Made by a program: the position numbers and the translations under genes | Source: Alphaproteobacteria bacterium | GTDB lineage: Bacteria > Pseudomonadota > Alphaproteobacteria > Sphingomonadales > Rhodothalassiaceae | Reading direction: 5' to 3' | Length of the DNA: 12,475 bases | Assembly (NCBI GenBank): GCA_003694205.1 | Contig: RFKS01000199.1 | Coordinates: 1-12,475 of the forward strand | The notes under the pieces: model-generated | Seen by the model: only the letters and a program-made list of their open reading frames with translations | The model's database searches: none | What the model was told of the DNA's origin: nothing | In this document: piece by piece, positions 1-7,382 of the stretch | Numbering within the stretch: position 1 is the first letter of the stretch | Layout: each line of letters begins with the position of its first letter

Positions 1-654
1 ATCCTCGAGCTTGGGTTCGAACAGGAAGCGGAAGGCGGCTCCGGCGTCCCCCACCGCCAGCGCATAGACGACGAGAAGGATGAGGATCAGGAACAGTGCC
101 GGCATCATCCACATCACGGCCTTCTCGAGGCCGCCCTTGATGCCGCGCGCGACGACATAGATGGTGATCGCCATGAAGAGCGCATGCCAGCCGACCATGC
201 GCCAGCCGTCCTCGACGATGAGCGAGAAATGATCGGCCGAATTGCCCGGGGTGAGATCGCGGATGGCGCCGAAGAAGCTCTCCACCATATAGCTCAGCGT
301 CACCCCGGCGATGACCGAGTAGAAGCTGAGGATGAGGAAGGCGCCGATGACGCCCATCCAGCCAATCACCGCCCAACCCGCATGCCGTCCTTCCTCGAGC
401 GCCACCTTGCGTACCGCATTGGGCGGCGACAGGCGTCCGCGGCGGCCGAGCGAGAGCTCGGCGATCATCACCGGCACGCCGATGCCGAAGACGAAGAGGA
501 GATAGACGAGCACGAAGGCGCCGCCGCCGCCCTCGCCCGCCTCATAGGGAAATTTCCATATATTGCCGAGCCCGACGGCGCTGCCGACGGCGGCGAAGAT
601 GAAGGCGAGCCGCGAGGACCAACTGCCGTGCGGGCTTGCGCTTGTGACTGCCAT
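1..654 (-). CDS. Sodium-dependent transporter, NSS/SNF family (partial; C-terminus off the left edge)
   Basis: This is the first 218 residues of an inner-membrane Na+-coupled symporter of the neurotransmitter:sodium symporter family, whose bacterial members take up amino acids or related solutes. The first membrane helix (about residues 16-37) carries the family signature GSAVGLGNIWKFPY, where the Gly/Asn-rich unwound stretch forms the sodium and substrate sites in LeuT-like proteins. Further hydrophobic segments follow at about 45-68 (ending PVMIAELSLGRRG), 93-120 and 150-205. The ATG at 654 is preceded on the minus strand by GGAGAG at suitable spacing. Bacterial members are usually about 450 residues, so roughly half is missing here. 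The gene is divergent from the nrnC-lpt block across about 235 bp. The substrate cannot be read from this part. Confidence 0.93.
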   Translation of the reverse strand, partial: MAVTSASPHGSWSSRLAFIFAAVGSAVGLGNIWKFPYEAGEGGGGAFVLVYLLFVFGIGVPVMIAELSLGRRGRLSPPNAVRKVALEEGRHAGWAVIGWMGVIGAFLILSFYSVIAGVTLSYMVESFFGAIRDLTPGNSADHFSLIVEDGWRMVGWHALFMAITIYVVARGIKGGLEKAVMWMMPALFLILILLVVYALAVGDAGAAFRFLFEPKLED

Positions 655-889
655 GGCCGATCTCTCCCCGTTGTCCCGCATGCCGGGCCGGCGACCGTGC
701 CGGTCTCGCGCCCATGCGGTCTTTATGCCCTTCACCGCACAGTCTAGCGACGAGCCCCCGGCATGGAAAGGCGGCGCCACGGCCTTTCGGGTGCGCCGGC
801 GGTGGACCGGTACGCAGCTTTCCCTTCCGGCCTCGCGGCAAAGCGGCTAGAAAGGGGCGCGGAAGGAATCCGGCGCGACGGGAGTGGCA

Positions 890-1504
890 ATGGCCATCCA
901 TCTTCATCATGGCGATCTGCCGGCGGGCATCGAATTCGGCGACAGCGTCGCCGTGGACACCGAGACCATGGGGCTCATGCCGCACCGTGACCGGCTGTGC
1001 CTTGTCCAGCTCTCGGCCGGCGACGGCGACGCCCATCTCGTCAAATTCTCGGGCCGCACTTACGAGGCGCCGCGCCTCGCCAACCTTCTCGGCGATCCAT
1101 CGGTTCTCAAGATCTTCCACTATGCGCGCTTCGATCTCGCGGTTCTTTATCACGCGCTCGGCGTCATGCCGGCGCCGGTCTATTGCACCAAGATCGCGTC
1201 GAAACTGACCCGTACCTTCACCGACCGCCACGGGCTCAAGGACCTGTGTCGCGACCTTCTCGGCGTCGAGATCTCGAAGCAGCAGCAGAGCTCGGACTGG
1301 GGCGCCGCCGAACTGAGCGAGGCGCAGGCCGAATATGCCGCCTCCGACGTGCTTCATCTGCACGCGCTCAGGGCACGGCTCGACGCGCTGCTCGAGCGCG
1401 AGGGGCGGCGCGAGACCGCGGCCGCCGCCTTCGCCTTTCTGCCGACCCGCGCCGTGCTCGATCTTGAGGCCGGCGAGGATTACGACCTTTTCGCCCATTC
1501 GTGA
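890..1504 (+). CDS. nrnC: NrnC-type 3'-5' exoribonuclease (RNase D-like, DEDDy; no HRDC domain)
   Basis: A 204-residue DEDDy exonuclease that is only the catalytic domain. Exo I is DTET (D23, E25), Exo II holds D82 in ARFDLAVLYH, and Exo III is YAASDVLHL (Y149, D153). Full RNase D is about 370 residues with HRDC domains. This short form, with the conserved run SKQQQSSDW and the end DLFAHS, matches NrnC, which degrades two-nucleotide RNAs left by RNA decay and by pGpG production. It is therefore more likely a diribonucleotidase than a tRNA-processing RNase D. I chose the ATG at 890 because GGGAG lies five bases upstream; an in-frame GTG at 884 would add two residues. lptC begins nine bases after the stop, so the two genes are probably co-transcribed. 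Databases often label this family simply ribonuclease D (rnd). Confidence 0.92.
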   Translation: MAIHLHHGDLPAGIEFGDSVAVDTETMGLMPHRDRLCLVQLSAGDGDAHLVKFSGRTYEAPRLANLLGDPSVLKIFHYARFDLAVLYHALGVMPAPVYCTKIASKLTRTFTDRHGLKDLCRDLLGVEISKQQQSSDWGAAELSEAQAEYAASDVLHLHALRARLDALLEREGRRETAAAAFAFLPTRAVLDLEAGEDYDLFAHS

Positions 1505-1513
1505 CGGCACCCC

Positions 1514-2149
1514 ATGACCTCACCCCCCATGACGCCACCACATGTCATCGGCCGGGTCGTGACCCGCTATGACCGCTTCGTCGCCTTCATGCGCATTTTC
1601 CTGCCGGCGCTGGCCGTGATCCTCGCCGGCATGACCTTCCTGTGGCCGCTCCTGCACCGCCCCGAGACGTCCTTTGTTCTCAACAAGGAGAAACTGCGCC
1701 GCGGCGACGAGGAGGTGCGGATCATCGGCCCCGTCTACCGCGGCACTGATTCGCTGGGTCGACTGTTCACACTCGCCGCGCAGGAGGCGGTGCAGTCCTC
1801 ACCCGACGCGCCGCGCGTCGCGCTTTCGGGGATGACCGCCGAGATGCTGCTCGGCGACGGCCGCGAGGCCCGGGTGACGGCGCTCGCCGGAAGCTATGAC
1901 AAGGCGACGGGTCTTGTGCACATTCCGGGCGAGCTTCGCTTCGAGACCAGTGACGGCTATGCCCTGACCGCCGAGGACGCGGTCATCGACCTGCGCGCCA
2001 AGACCATCCACAGCGACCGGCCGGTCAGGGGCCGGGCGCCCCTGGGGACGATCTCGGCCGAGCGTTTCCTGATCGATGTCGCGGCTCGCAAGGCGGTGTT
2101 CGAGGGCGGGGTGCGCGCCCATACGACCCCCGCTCCCCGGGGGCCCTGA
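1514..2149 (+). CDS. lptC: LPS export system protein LptC (bitopic, periplasmic domain)
   Basis: LptC is the single-pass inner-membrane component that passes lipopolysaccharide from the LptBFG ABC transporter to LptA. The 211-residue product has a short cytoplasmic N-terminus, one membrane helix at about residues 25-47, and a periplasmic beta-rich region with the recurrent pattern of LptA/LptC jellyroll domains (for example GELRFETSDGYALTAEDAVIDL, split here as GELRFETSDG and YALTAEDAVIDL). Sequence similarity within LptC is low, so the call rests on this topology plus immediate linkage to lptA and lptB. The ATG at 1514 has a weak upstream Shine-Dalgarno; an alternative ATG lies at 1529. The gap to lptA is 19 bases. 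Confidence 0.88.
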   Translation: MTSPPMTPPHVIGRVVTRYDRFVAFMRIFLPALAVILAGMTFLWPLLHRPETSFVLNKEKLRRGDEEVRIIGPVYRGTDSLGRLFTLAAQEAVQSSPDAPRVALSGMTAEMLLGDGREARVTALAGSYDKATGLVHIPGELRFETSDGYALTAEDAVIDLRAKTIHSDRPVRGRAPLGTISAERFLIDVAARKAVFEGGVRAHTTPAPRGP

Positions 2150-2168
2150 ACAAGATGGAGGTCCGACC

Positions 2169-2741
2169 ATGATCCCGCTCCGTATCCCGTTCGCCCTCCT
2201 TCTCGCGGCGGGTCTTTGCACGGTCGGCGTGACGCCGCTCGCGGCGCAGGCGATCTCGGCGCTCCGGGCGCACGATGTCGACCAGCCGATCGAATGGGAG
2301 GCCGACCGCAGCGAGCTTCTTGGGCGCGAGGACACGGCGCTCTTCATTGGTCATGTGAAGGTGACGCAGGGAACGCTCGTGCTGCGCGCCGACCGGCTCT
2401 ATGTCTTCTACAAGCTGTTGCCCGAATCCCGGGATCCCGAGGTCGAGCGCCTCGATGCCACCGGCCATGTGGTGATCGAGAGCCCCTCGGAATCGGTGAC
2501 CGCCGACTGGGGAGTCTATGACATCGTCAACCGCATCATCACGCTCGGGGGCGTCGTAAGGCTACGCCGCGGCGAGACCGAGCTTGCCGGCAAGCGGCTC
2601 GAAATCGATCTCAGGAACGGCGTCACCAAGCTCGATGCCAATGGCGTCGGCGGAGAGGCCGGCAGGGTGCGCGGCCGATTCGCGGTGCCGAAGAAGGAAT
2701 CCGGGACGACGCCGGGCGAAAAGGAGGGCGGCGGAAAATAG
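2169..2741 (+). CDS. lptA: LPS transport periplasmic protein LptA (OstA-like)
   Basis: LptA is the soluble periplasmic bridge that carries lipopolysaccharide between LptC and the outer-membrane LptD/E complex. The 190-residue product starts with a cleavable signal peptide (hydrophobic PFALLLAAGL, likely cleavage after AAQA near residue 28). It continues with an OstA_N domain: QPIEWEADRSELLGREDTAL, then repeated beta strands such as FIGHVKVTQGTLVLRADRL and GHVVIESPSESVTADWGVYD. The C-terminus is a charged, Gly/Lys/Glu-rich tail (about residues 165-190). The ATG at 2169 is clearly supported by GGAGGT at 2157-2162, six bases upstream. An open frame continues upstream to 2076 but overlaps lptC and lacks such a site. 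lptC lies immediately before it and lptB follows after about 117 bp. Confidence 0.92.
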   Translation: MIPLRIPFALLLAAGLCTVGVTPLAAQAISALRAHDVDQPIEWEADRSELLGREDTALFIGHVKVTQGTLVLRADRLYVFYKLLPESRDPEVERLDATGHVVIESPSESVTADWGVYDIVNRIITLGGVVRLRRGETELAGKRLEIDLRNGVTKLDANGVGGEAGRVRGRFAVPKKESGTTPGEKEGGGK

Positions 2742-2816
2742 GGGCTGGACAAGCGACGTCTGCTCGGGTGACTCTGCCGTTGGGCCGGCATGCACAAATC
2801 GCGCCAATCCGGTTCC

Positions 2817-2858
2817 TTGTCACGCTTTGTTAAAAACCTTTCGTCTAGCTTCCAGGTC
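2817..2858 (+). promoter_or_regulatory. AT-rich leader before lptB, possible internal promoter
   Basis: Between lptA and the chosen lptB start is an unusually AT-rich patch for this GC-rich DNA. It contains TTGTCA at 2817-2822 and GTTAAAAACC at 2829-2838. TTGTCA resembles a -35 box, but no convincing -10 lies at the normal distance (the nearest candidate, around TCTAGC at 2844, is too far). An internal promoter letting lptB-rpoN be expressed apart from lptC-lptA is possible but weakly supported. Confidence 0.25.
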
Positions 2859-3632
2859 ATGGATTTGCCCGAACACACACTTTCCGCGCCCGATGTGGGC
2901 ACCCTGCCGGCGACCGGCCTCGTTGTGCGGGCGGTCGCCAAGTGCTACGGCCGGCGGCCGGTCCTGCGGGAAGTGTCACTGCATGTCCAGCGCGGCGAGG
3001 TGGTGGGGCTTCTCGGTCCCAACGGGGCCGGCAAGACGACGAGTTTCTATACCGTGATCGGTCTCGTCGCGCCGGACAGCGGCACCATCCTGCTCGACGG
3101 GCGCGACATCACGCGATTGCCGATGTATCGCAGGGCGCGGCTCGGCATCGGCTATCTGCCGCAGGAGGCCTCCATTTTCCGCGGCATGACGGTCGAGGAG
3201 AACATCCTCGCCGTTCTCGAAATCTCCGAGCCCGAGCGCAAGCGCCGCCGGGCCAAGCTCGATGCGCTGCTTGAAGAGTTTTCGATCGCCCATCTGCGCA
3301 AGGCGCCGGCGCTGGCGCTCTCGGGTGGCGAGCGCCGCCGCTGCGAGATCGCCCGCGCGCTGGCCAGCGATCCGGCTTTCGTGCTCCTCGACGAGCCATT
3401 CGCCGGCATCGATCCCATCGCCATCGCCGACATCCGCCAGCTCACCGCACATCTCAAGGACCGCGGCATCGGCGTTCTCATCACCGACCACAATGTCCGC
3501 GAGACGCTCGATATCATCGATCGCGCCTACATCATTCATGACGGTACGGTCCTGATGGAAGGCGATGCCGACCAGATCCTGGCCAGCGAGGAAGTGCGGC
3601 GGGTCTATCTTGGCGAGAGTTTCAGTCTGTAG
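2859..3632 (+). CDS. lptB: LPS export ABC transporter ATPase LptB
   Basis: LptB is the cytoplasmic ATPase that powers extraction of lipopolysaccharide from the inner membrane through LptF/LptG. All ABC motifs are intact in this 257-residue form: Walker A GPNGAGKT (53-60), Q-loop glutamine 102 in YLPQEASIF, signature LSGGE (154-158), Walker B VLLDE (175-179, catalytic E179) and H-loop H211 in [19 protein letters not shown] after Walker B is typical of LptB rather than of amino-acid transporters. An upstream in-frame ATG at 2790 would add 23 residues. I prefer 2859 because those 23 codons use AAA, CAA, TTG, TCA and TCT, unlike the surrounding genes, and neither start has a good Shine-Dalgarno. 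The transporter's lptF/lptG are not in the window. rpoN starts eight bases after the stop. Confidence 0.93.
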   Translation: MDLPEHTLSAPDVGTLPATGLVVRAVAKCYGRRPVLREVSLHVQRGEVVGLLGPNGAGKTTSFYTVIGLVAPDSGTILLDGRDITRLPMYRRARLGIGYLPQEASIFRGMTVEENILAVLEISEPERKRRRAKLDALLEEFSIAHLRKAPALALSGGERRRCEIARALASDPAFVLLDEPFAGIDPIAIADIRQLTAHLKDRGIGVLITDHNVRETLDIIDRAYIIHDGTVLMEGDADQILASEEVRRVYLGESFSL

Positions 3633-3640
3633 GGTATCCC

Positions 3641-5146
3641 ATGAGCCTGTCGCAGCGTCTTGATCTCCGCCTCGGCCAGCATCTGGTGCTGACGCCGCAG
3701 CTCCAGCAGGCGATCAAGCTCCTGCAGATGGCCAATCTCGAGCTCGAGGGGTTCGTCGCCGCCGAAATCGAGCGCAATCCGCTTCTCGAGGAGGCGTCGC
3801 CGCAGGAGGAAAGCGCGGACGTCCAGAACGGGGAAGCGGTCTCGCTGTCGGGGTTCGACAGCGAGTCCGGAATCTACGGGGCTGACGCCGGGCTTTCCGG
3901 CGACGGCATGGTCGCCGACGGCGACGCACCTCTCGACGCCGAATTCGAGGGCAATGTGTTCGACGACGCGCCCGTCGATACCACTGCCGGCGTGACCGGA
4001 CATCGCCTGCGCGCCGGCGACGACTCGGCGGATGGCGGCTTCGAGTCGCGATTGTCGGAAAGCCCCGATCTGCGCGAGCATCTGCGCCGCCAGATGCCGC
4101 TGGTGGTCAGCTCGAACGGGGACCGTCTGATCGCCTCTCATCTCATCGACCTGGTCGAGGAGTCGGGCTATCTGACGGTGGATCCGGGCGAGATCGCCGA
4201 GCGTCTGGGGGTGCCGGTCGAAGAGATCGAGCGGGTGCGCAGGATGCTGCAGTCGCTCGAGCCGACCGGGGTCTTCGCCGCGTCGCTTGCGGAGTGTCTC
4301 GCCCTGCAGCTTGTCGAGCGCGACCGCTTCGATCCGGCAATGCAGGCGCTGATCGCAAATCTCGACCTGCTCGCCCGGCGCGATCTGGCTGCACTCGAAC
4401 GCCTGTGCGGCGTCGATTCGGCCGATCTGGCCGAGATGATCGCCGAGATCCGTGCCCTTGATCCGCGCCCGGGACTCGCCTTTTCCACCGAGTCGCCGCA
4501 GACGGTGATCCCGGATGTCTTCGTCACCCGGCTTCCGCGCGGCGGCTGGGCGGTGGAGCTCAACAGCGAGACCCTGCCGCGGGTTCTTGTCAACGAGCGC
4601 TATTACAGCGAGCTCAGTGCCCGTGCCGCGACCAGGGAGGAAAAGCATTTCCTCTCGGAATGCATGTCGAACGCGAACTGGCTGGTCCGCGCGCTCGACC
4701 AGCGGGCACGCACGATTCTCAAGGTATCGCGGGAGATCGTGCGCCAGCAGGAGGCGTTCCTCGATCATGGCATACGCCGTCTCAGGCCGCTGACGCTCAG
4801 GGACATCGCCGATGTCATTGGCATGCATGAAAGCACGGTCAGTCGCGTCACCTCGAACAAGTACATGGCGACGCCCCGCGGCGTCTTCGAGCTCAAATAC
4901 TTCTTCACCTCGGCGATCGCATCGGCCGAGGGCGGCGAGGCGATCTCGTCGGAAGCGGTGCGCGAGCGCATCCGCGCCCTGATCGACGCCGAGGACCCGA
5001 AGGACATCCTGTCCGACGACCGACTTGTCGCGCTGCTGCGGGCCGAGGGAATCGACATCGCCCGCCGCACCGTCGCCAAGTACCGCGAGGCGATGCGCAT
5101 TCCGTCAAGCGTCCAGCGGCGCCGGGAAAAGCGCATGATGGCGTGA
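3641..5146 (+). CDS. rpoN: RNA polymerase sigma-54 factor RpoN
   Basis: Sigma-54 directs RNA polymerase to -24/-12 promoters that open only with an AAA+ activator, typically for nitrogen, motility or stress genes. The 501-residue protein has the complete layout. Region I (about 1-50) is Gln/Leu-rich with HLVLTPQLQQAIKLLQMANL, which contacts activators. An acidic spacer, region II, spans about 51-130. The core-binding region comes next, then a helix-turn-helix at about 384-406 (LTLRDIADVIGMHESTVSRV). The invariant RpoN box ARRTVAKYRE lies at 474-483 and reads the -24 element. The start fits the family's usual N-terminus (MSLSQRLDLR). It follows lptB by eight bases, so it is probably translated from the lptB message, and it precedes hpf as in many Proteobacteria. 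Confidence 0.97.
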   Translation: MSLSQRLDLRLGQHLVLTPQLQQAIKLLQMANLELEGFVAAEIERNPLLEEASPQEESADVQNGEAVSLSGFDSESGIYGADAGLSGDGMVADGDAPLDAEFEGNVFDDAPVDTTAGVTGHRLRAGDDSADGGFESRLSESPDLREHLRRQMPLVVSSNGDRLIASHLIDLVEESGYLTVDPGEIAERLGVPVEEIERVRRMLQSLEPTGVFAASLAECLALQLVERDRFDPAMQALIANLDLLARRDLAALERLCGVDSADLAEMIAEIRALDPRPGLAFSTESPQTVIPDVFVTRLPRGGWAVELNSETLPRVLVNERYYSELSARAATREEKHFLSECMSNANWLVRALDQRARTILKVSREIVRQQEAFLDHGIRRLRPLTLRDIADVIGMHESTVSRVTSNKYMATPRGVFELKYFFTSAIASAEGGEAISSEAVRERIRALIDAEDPKDILSDDRLVALLRAEGIDIARRTVAKYREAMRIPSSVQRRREKRMMA

Positions 5147-5212
5147 GTGCCGTGCCTGCATGGCGACCGGTCGGGCAAGCCTTCGTTACGTCCCCTTCAT
5201 CGCCGAATGTGC

Positions 5213-5218
5213 TATGAT
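5213..5218 (+). promoter_or_regulatory. Possible -10 element upstream of hpf
   Basis: TATGAT at 5213-5218 is one base from the sigma-70 -10 consensus and lies about 57 bases before the hpf start in the rpoN-hpf gap. No clear -35 box sits at 16-18 bases upstream. It could let hpf and ptsN be expressed separately from rpoN. Weak evidence. Confidence 0.3.
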
Positions 5219-5274
5219 CGGCGGCGCCATGATCCTGATCACCCCAACGCCGCCATTGCATGAGGACGGACAGC

Positions 5275-5898
5275 ATGCAGATCAATGTTTCCGGCCGGAA
5301 AATCCGCGTCGGCGATGCCTTGCGCAGCCATATCGTCACCACCCTGGAAGAATTGGCCGAGAAGTATTTCTGCCGCGCCATCGAGGCGCAGGTAACAGTC
5401 GCCAAGCGGGGGCGGCTCTTCGATGTCGACTGTGCGATCCATCTTGGTCATGGCATTCATCTGCAGAGCCATGCCGAGGGCGCGCCCGGGCAGGCCGCCT
5501 TCGACCTCGCCGCGGAAAAGCTCGAAAAGCAGTTGCGTCGCCACAAGCGACGGCTTAAAGATCGCCACCTCAAGGGTCGCCACGGGCAGGAAGAAGAGAT
5601 CGCCCAGCTGGCACGCGCCTACGTTCTCGCGCCCGCTTCGGACGACGGGGAGGGCGATGCGGAAACGCCGGCGTGCGACTCCGAAGAGCAACCGATCATC
5701 ATTGCGGAGACGCGTGTCGAGATACCTCGCCTGACGGTCGGAGATGCGGTCATGCTGCTCGATCTCGCCAATGCGCCGGCGCTGATGTTTCGCAATCGCC
5801 GCAACGATCAGATCAACATGATCTATCGGCGCGCCGACGGGCATATCGGTTGGGTCGACCCCGGACAGGGCGACCCGGGAGAGGGTGGCCGCGCCTAG
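5275..5898 (+). CDS. hpf: Ribosome hibernation promoting factor, long form (HPF/RaiA family)
   Basis: Long HPF binds the 30S subunit in slow-growing cells and pairs ribosomes into inactive 100S dimers. The 207-residue product has an N-terminal S30AE domain (about 1-97: MQINVSGRKI through a basic helix ending RRHKRRLKDR), an acidic linker (about 122-142), and the C-terminal dimerisation domain (about 145-200: PRLTVGDAVMLLDLANAPAL, then MFRNRRNDQINMIYRRADGH). The C-terminal domain separates it from short HPF of enteric bacteria, which need RMF. The ATG at 5275 has GAGGA at 5262-5266, eight bases upstream, so it is preferred over the in-frame ATG at 5260. The order rpoN-hpf-ptsN is widely conserved. 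Confidence 0.95.
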   Translation: MQINVSGRKIRVGDALRSHIVTTLEELAEKYFCRAIEAQVTVAKRGRLFDVDCAIHLGHGIHLQSHAEGAPGQAAFDLAAEKLEKQLRRHKRRLKDRHLKGRHGQEEEIAQLARAYVLAPASDDGEGDAETPACDSEEQPIIIAETRVEIPRLTVGDAVMLLDLANAPALMFRNRRNDQINMIYRRADGHIGWVDPGQGDPGEGGRA

Positions 5899-5958
5899 GC
5901 GACGCGCCGCAGGTCCGGCGACGACAGGACACGCAGGAACAAAGAAAACGGTACCGCT

Positions 5959-6414
5959 ATGGACATCGACGAAATCATTGCCCCGGCGGCAATCATGCCC
6001 GGGCTCAAGGCCGCCTCGAAGAGGCAGGCCCTGCAGGAGCTCGCCGCCCGTGCCGCCAAGCTGACCGGGATCGACGAGCGTCAGATCTTCAATGTGCTGC
6101 TCGAACGCGAGCGCCTGGGAACGACGGGAATCGGTCAGGGGGTGGCGATTCCCCATGGCAAGGTCGAGGGGCTCAAGCGGGTGGTCGGGCTGTTTGCCCG
6201 GGCGGAACGTCCGATCGATTTCGATGCGGTCGATGAGGTGCCGGTGGACCTCTTCTTTCTCCTCCTTGCGCCCGCCGATGCCGGAGCGGCGCATCTCAAG
6301 GCCCTGGCTCAGGTGTCGCGCCTGCTCAGGGACGCCGGCTTTTGCGAAAAGCTGCGCGGTGCGGCGAACGCCGACGCGCTGGCGGCACTGCTCATTCGCA
6401 AGGCCGCGGCCTGA
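5959..6414 (+). CDS. ptsN: PTS IIA-like nitrogen regulatory protein PtsN (EIIA-Ntr)
   Basis: PtsN is the terminal phosphate acceptor of the nitrogen phosphotransferase chain (PtsP-NPr-PtsN). It regulates rather than transports sugar; known targets in other bacteria include potassium transport and stress signalling. The 151-residue protein covers the PTS EIIA type-2 domain almost exactly. The phospho-accepting histidine is H66 in GVAIPHGKV, preceded by the family stretch LLERERLGTTGIGQG. The start has no strong Shine-Dalgarno; a purine-rich run around 5936-5950 precedes it. It closes the rpoN-hpf-ptsN block. The enteric followers rapZ and npr are absent, as is usual in alphaproteobacteria. The gene ends 38 bases from a convergent lipoprotein gene, and I see no clear terminator between them. 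Confidence 0.95.
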   Translation: MDIDEIIAPAAIMPGLKAASKRQALQELAARAAKLTGIDERQIFNVLLERERLGTTGIGQGVAIPHGKVEGLKRVVGLFARAERPIDFDAVDEVPVDLFFLLLAPADAGAAHLKALAQVSRLLRDAGFCEKLRGAANADALAALLIRKAAA

Positions 6415-6452
6415 GCCGCTGCCGCGCGCCACAGCGCCCCCTCGCCGCCGCG

Positions 6453-6998
6453 TCAGTGTGCCGACTTCGCGGCAAGCCGCGCCCGCTCGCGTTCGATGTC
6501 GGCGCCGAGGGCGGCGCGCATTTCGCCCAGCCGGCGCAGCATCTCCGCATCCACCGCTTGTCTGGGCGGGAGCCGGTCAAGACGGCGGAGCAACCCGGCG
6601 AGCTCCGACTCGATCTGGCTGAGCCGCGACAGCTCGAATTCGGCGCTGCGGCGATCGGCGTCGCTGCCGCTCGCCATCGCCCGGTCGCGCGCGGCTTCGA
6701 ACCGCTTTTTCTGGAGCGCGATCCGCGCTGCAAAATCGTCAAGCCGCGCCCCGAGATCGGCGGCGATTGCGGCCGCGGTTTCGGCGTCCTCCGCCTCCCT
6801 TGATGCGGCCACCGGCGCGGGCGACGGTTCGGCGACCGGTGGCAGCGGCGCGGGAGCCCGTGGTGCCGGGGGAATGGCGAGGCTCGGCCAGCCACCGCCG
6901 CCGCCACTGCAGGACATGAGGGGAAAGAGGAGGGCAAGCAGGGCGAGGCGGCAGGTCCGCCGGCGCCCGCGCGAAAGGGGTGATATCCTGTACATCAT
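6453..6998 (-). CDS. Putative lipoprotein, proline-rich linker plus alpha-helical domain; function unknown
   Basis: I do not recognise this 181-residue protein. It opens with a basic segment (RGRRRTCR), a hydrophobic core (LALLALLFP) and a lipobox LMSC ending at Cys30, so it is probably lipid-anchored on the periplasmic side. Residues about 31-65 are Gly/Pro/Ala-rich, a likely unstructured linker (SLAIPPAPRAPAPLPPVAEP). The rest is charged and Ala/Leu/Glu/Arg-rich with heptad-like spacing (IEAELAGLLRRL-type segments near residues 125-175), suggesting a helical or coiled-coil domain. The start is the double ATG at 6998/6995. The frame stays open further upstream, but that stretch runs through antisense tRNA-Arg and is not coding. 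The gene converges on ptsN and diverges from tRNA-Arg. Confidence 0.72.
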   Translation of the reverse strand: MMYRISPLSRGRRRTCRLALLALLFPLMSCSGGGGGWPSLAIPPAPRAPAPLPPVAEPSPAPVAASREAEDAETAAAIAADLGARLDDFAARIALQKKRFEAARDRAMASGSDADRRSAEFELSRLSQIESELAGLLRRLDRLPPRQAVDAEMLRRLGEMRAALGADIERERARLAAKSAH

Positions 6999-7037
6999 GG
7001 GCGTCCCGCAAGGCCTGGGGCGGCGGTGAAAAGGGGC

Positions 7038-7066
7038 TTGCCAGCCGATAGGGATCTTTATATGGT
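7038..7066 (+). promoter_or_regulatory. Promoter of tRNA-Arg
   Basis: TTGCCA (7038-7043) and TATGGT (7061-7066) are separated by exactly 17 bases, a good sigma-70 arrangement, and lie 42 bases before the tRNA-Arg 5' end. Expected transcription start is near 7073. A perfect short palindrome (CATCGCA, one base, TGCGATG, 7076-7090) falls right at the start of the leader. Confidence 0.65.
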
Positions 7067-7108
7067 CGCCGCCCGCATCGCAATGCGATGTCTTCTCCGC
7101 CCGGCAAT

Positions 7109-7185
7109 GCGCTCGTAGCTCAGCTGGATAGAGCACCAGACTACGAATCTGGGGGTCGGGGGTTCGAATCCTCCCGAGCGCGCCA
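7109..7185 (+). tRNA. tRNA-Arg (anticodon ACG)
   Basis: A 77-nt cloverleaf with encoded CCA. The acceptor stem is GCGCTCG with CGAGCGC, the D stem GCTC/GAGC, the anticodon stem CCAGA/TCTGG around loop CTACGAA, and the T arm has the GGTTCGAATCC core. Anticodon ACG (first base read as inosine) decodes CGT, CGC and CGA arginine codons, so it is a major arginine tRNA in this CGC-rich genome. It converges on tRNA-Thr with 68 bases between them. Confidence 0.97.
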
Positions 7186-7253
7186 TCATCTATCACGCAG
7201 ACCGTCACCGCATTCCCACCCGGCCCGCGATCACGGGGTCATGGGATCGGTCA

Positions 7254-7329
7254 TGGTGCCGGCTGAGGGATTCGAACCCCCGACCTTCGGTTTACAAAAC
7301 CGCTGCTCTACCAGCTGAGCTAAGCCGGC
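7254..7329 (-). tRNA. tRNA-Thr (anticodon TGT)
   Basis: Read on the minus strand, this is a 76-nt cloverleaf with encoded CCA. The acceptor stem is GCCGGCT with AGCCGGC, the D stem GCTC/GAGC, and the anticodon loop TTTGTAA gives TGT, which decodes threonine ACA (and others by wobble). The T arm contains GGTTCGAATCC. The anticodon stem GCGGT/ACCGA has a G-A mismatch at its outermost pair (27-43); the other four pairs are sound. Confidence 0.96.
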
Positions 7330-7353
7330 CATGGCGCCATATCGTCGCGGCGC

Positions 7354-7382
7354 AAACTAGGACGCAAGGCGCGCCGAATCAA
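7354..7382 (-). promoter_or_regulatory. Promoter of tRNA-Thr
   Basis: On the minus strand, TTGATT (7377-7382) and TAGTTT (7354-7359) are exactly 17 bases apart and lie 24 bases upstream of the tRNA-Thr 5' end. A GAATC site (7376-7380) overlaps the -35 box, the first of four such sites in the next 50 bases. Confidence 0.6.

Noticed and set aside
542..1510. Minus-strand open frame (322 codons) opposite nrnC and the transporter leader
   Set aside because: nrnC on the plus strand has its complete catalytic set; this frame has no family features.
3605..4828. Long open frame (407 codons) on the minus strand opposite rpoN
   Set aside because: It mirrors the strongly supported rpoN gene, is His/Arg/Gly-rich without domain-like pattern, and overlaps lptB. 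It arises from high GC at third positions.
5239..6432. Long minus-strand open frame (397 codons) opposite hpf and ptsN
   Set aside because: It spans two well-supported plus-strand genes and has no recognisable motif; a typical antisense shadow in GC-rich DNA.
6999..7208. Upstream extension of the lipoprotein gene to 7208
   Set aside because: The added residues are antisense tRNA-Arg translation and would bury the signal peptide; the start at 6998 leaves a clean lipoprotein signal.
7088..7318. Open frame reading through both tRNAs (contains VAQLDRAPDYESGGRGFESS)
   Set aside because: This is the well-known false peptide produced by translating tRNA genes.
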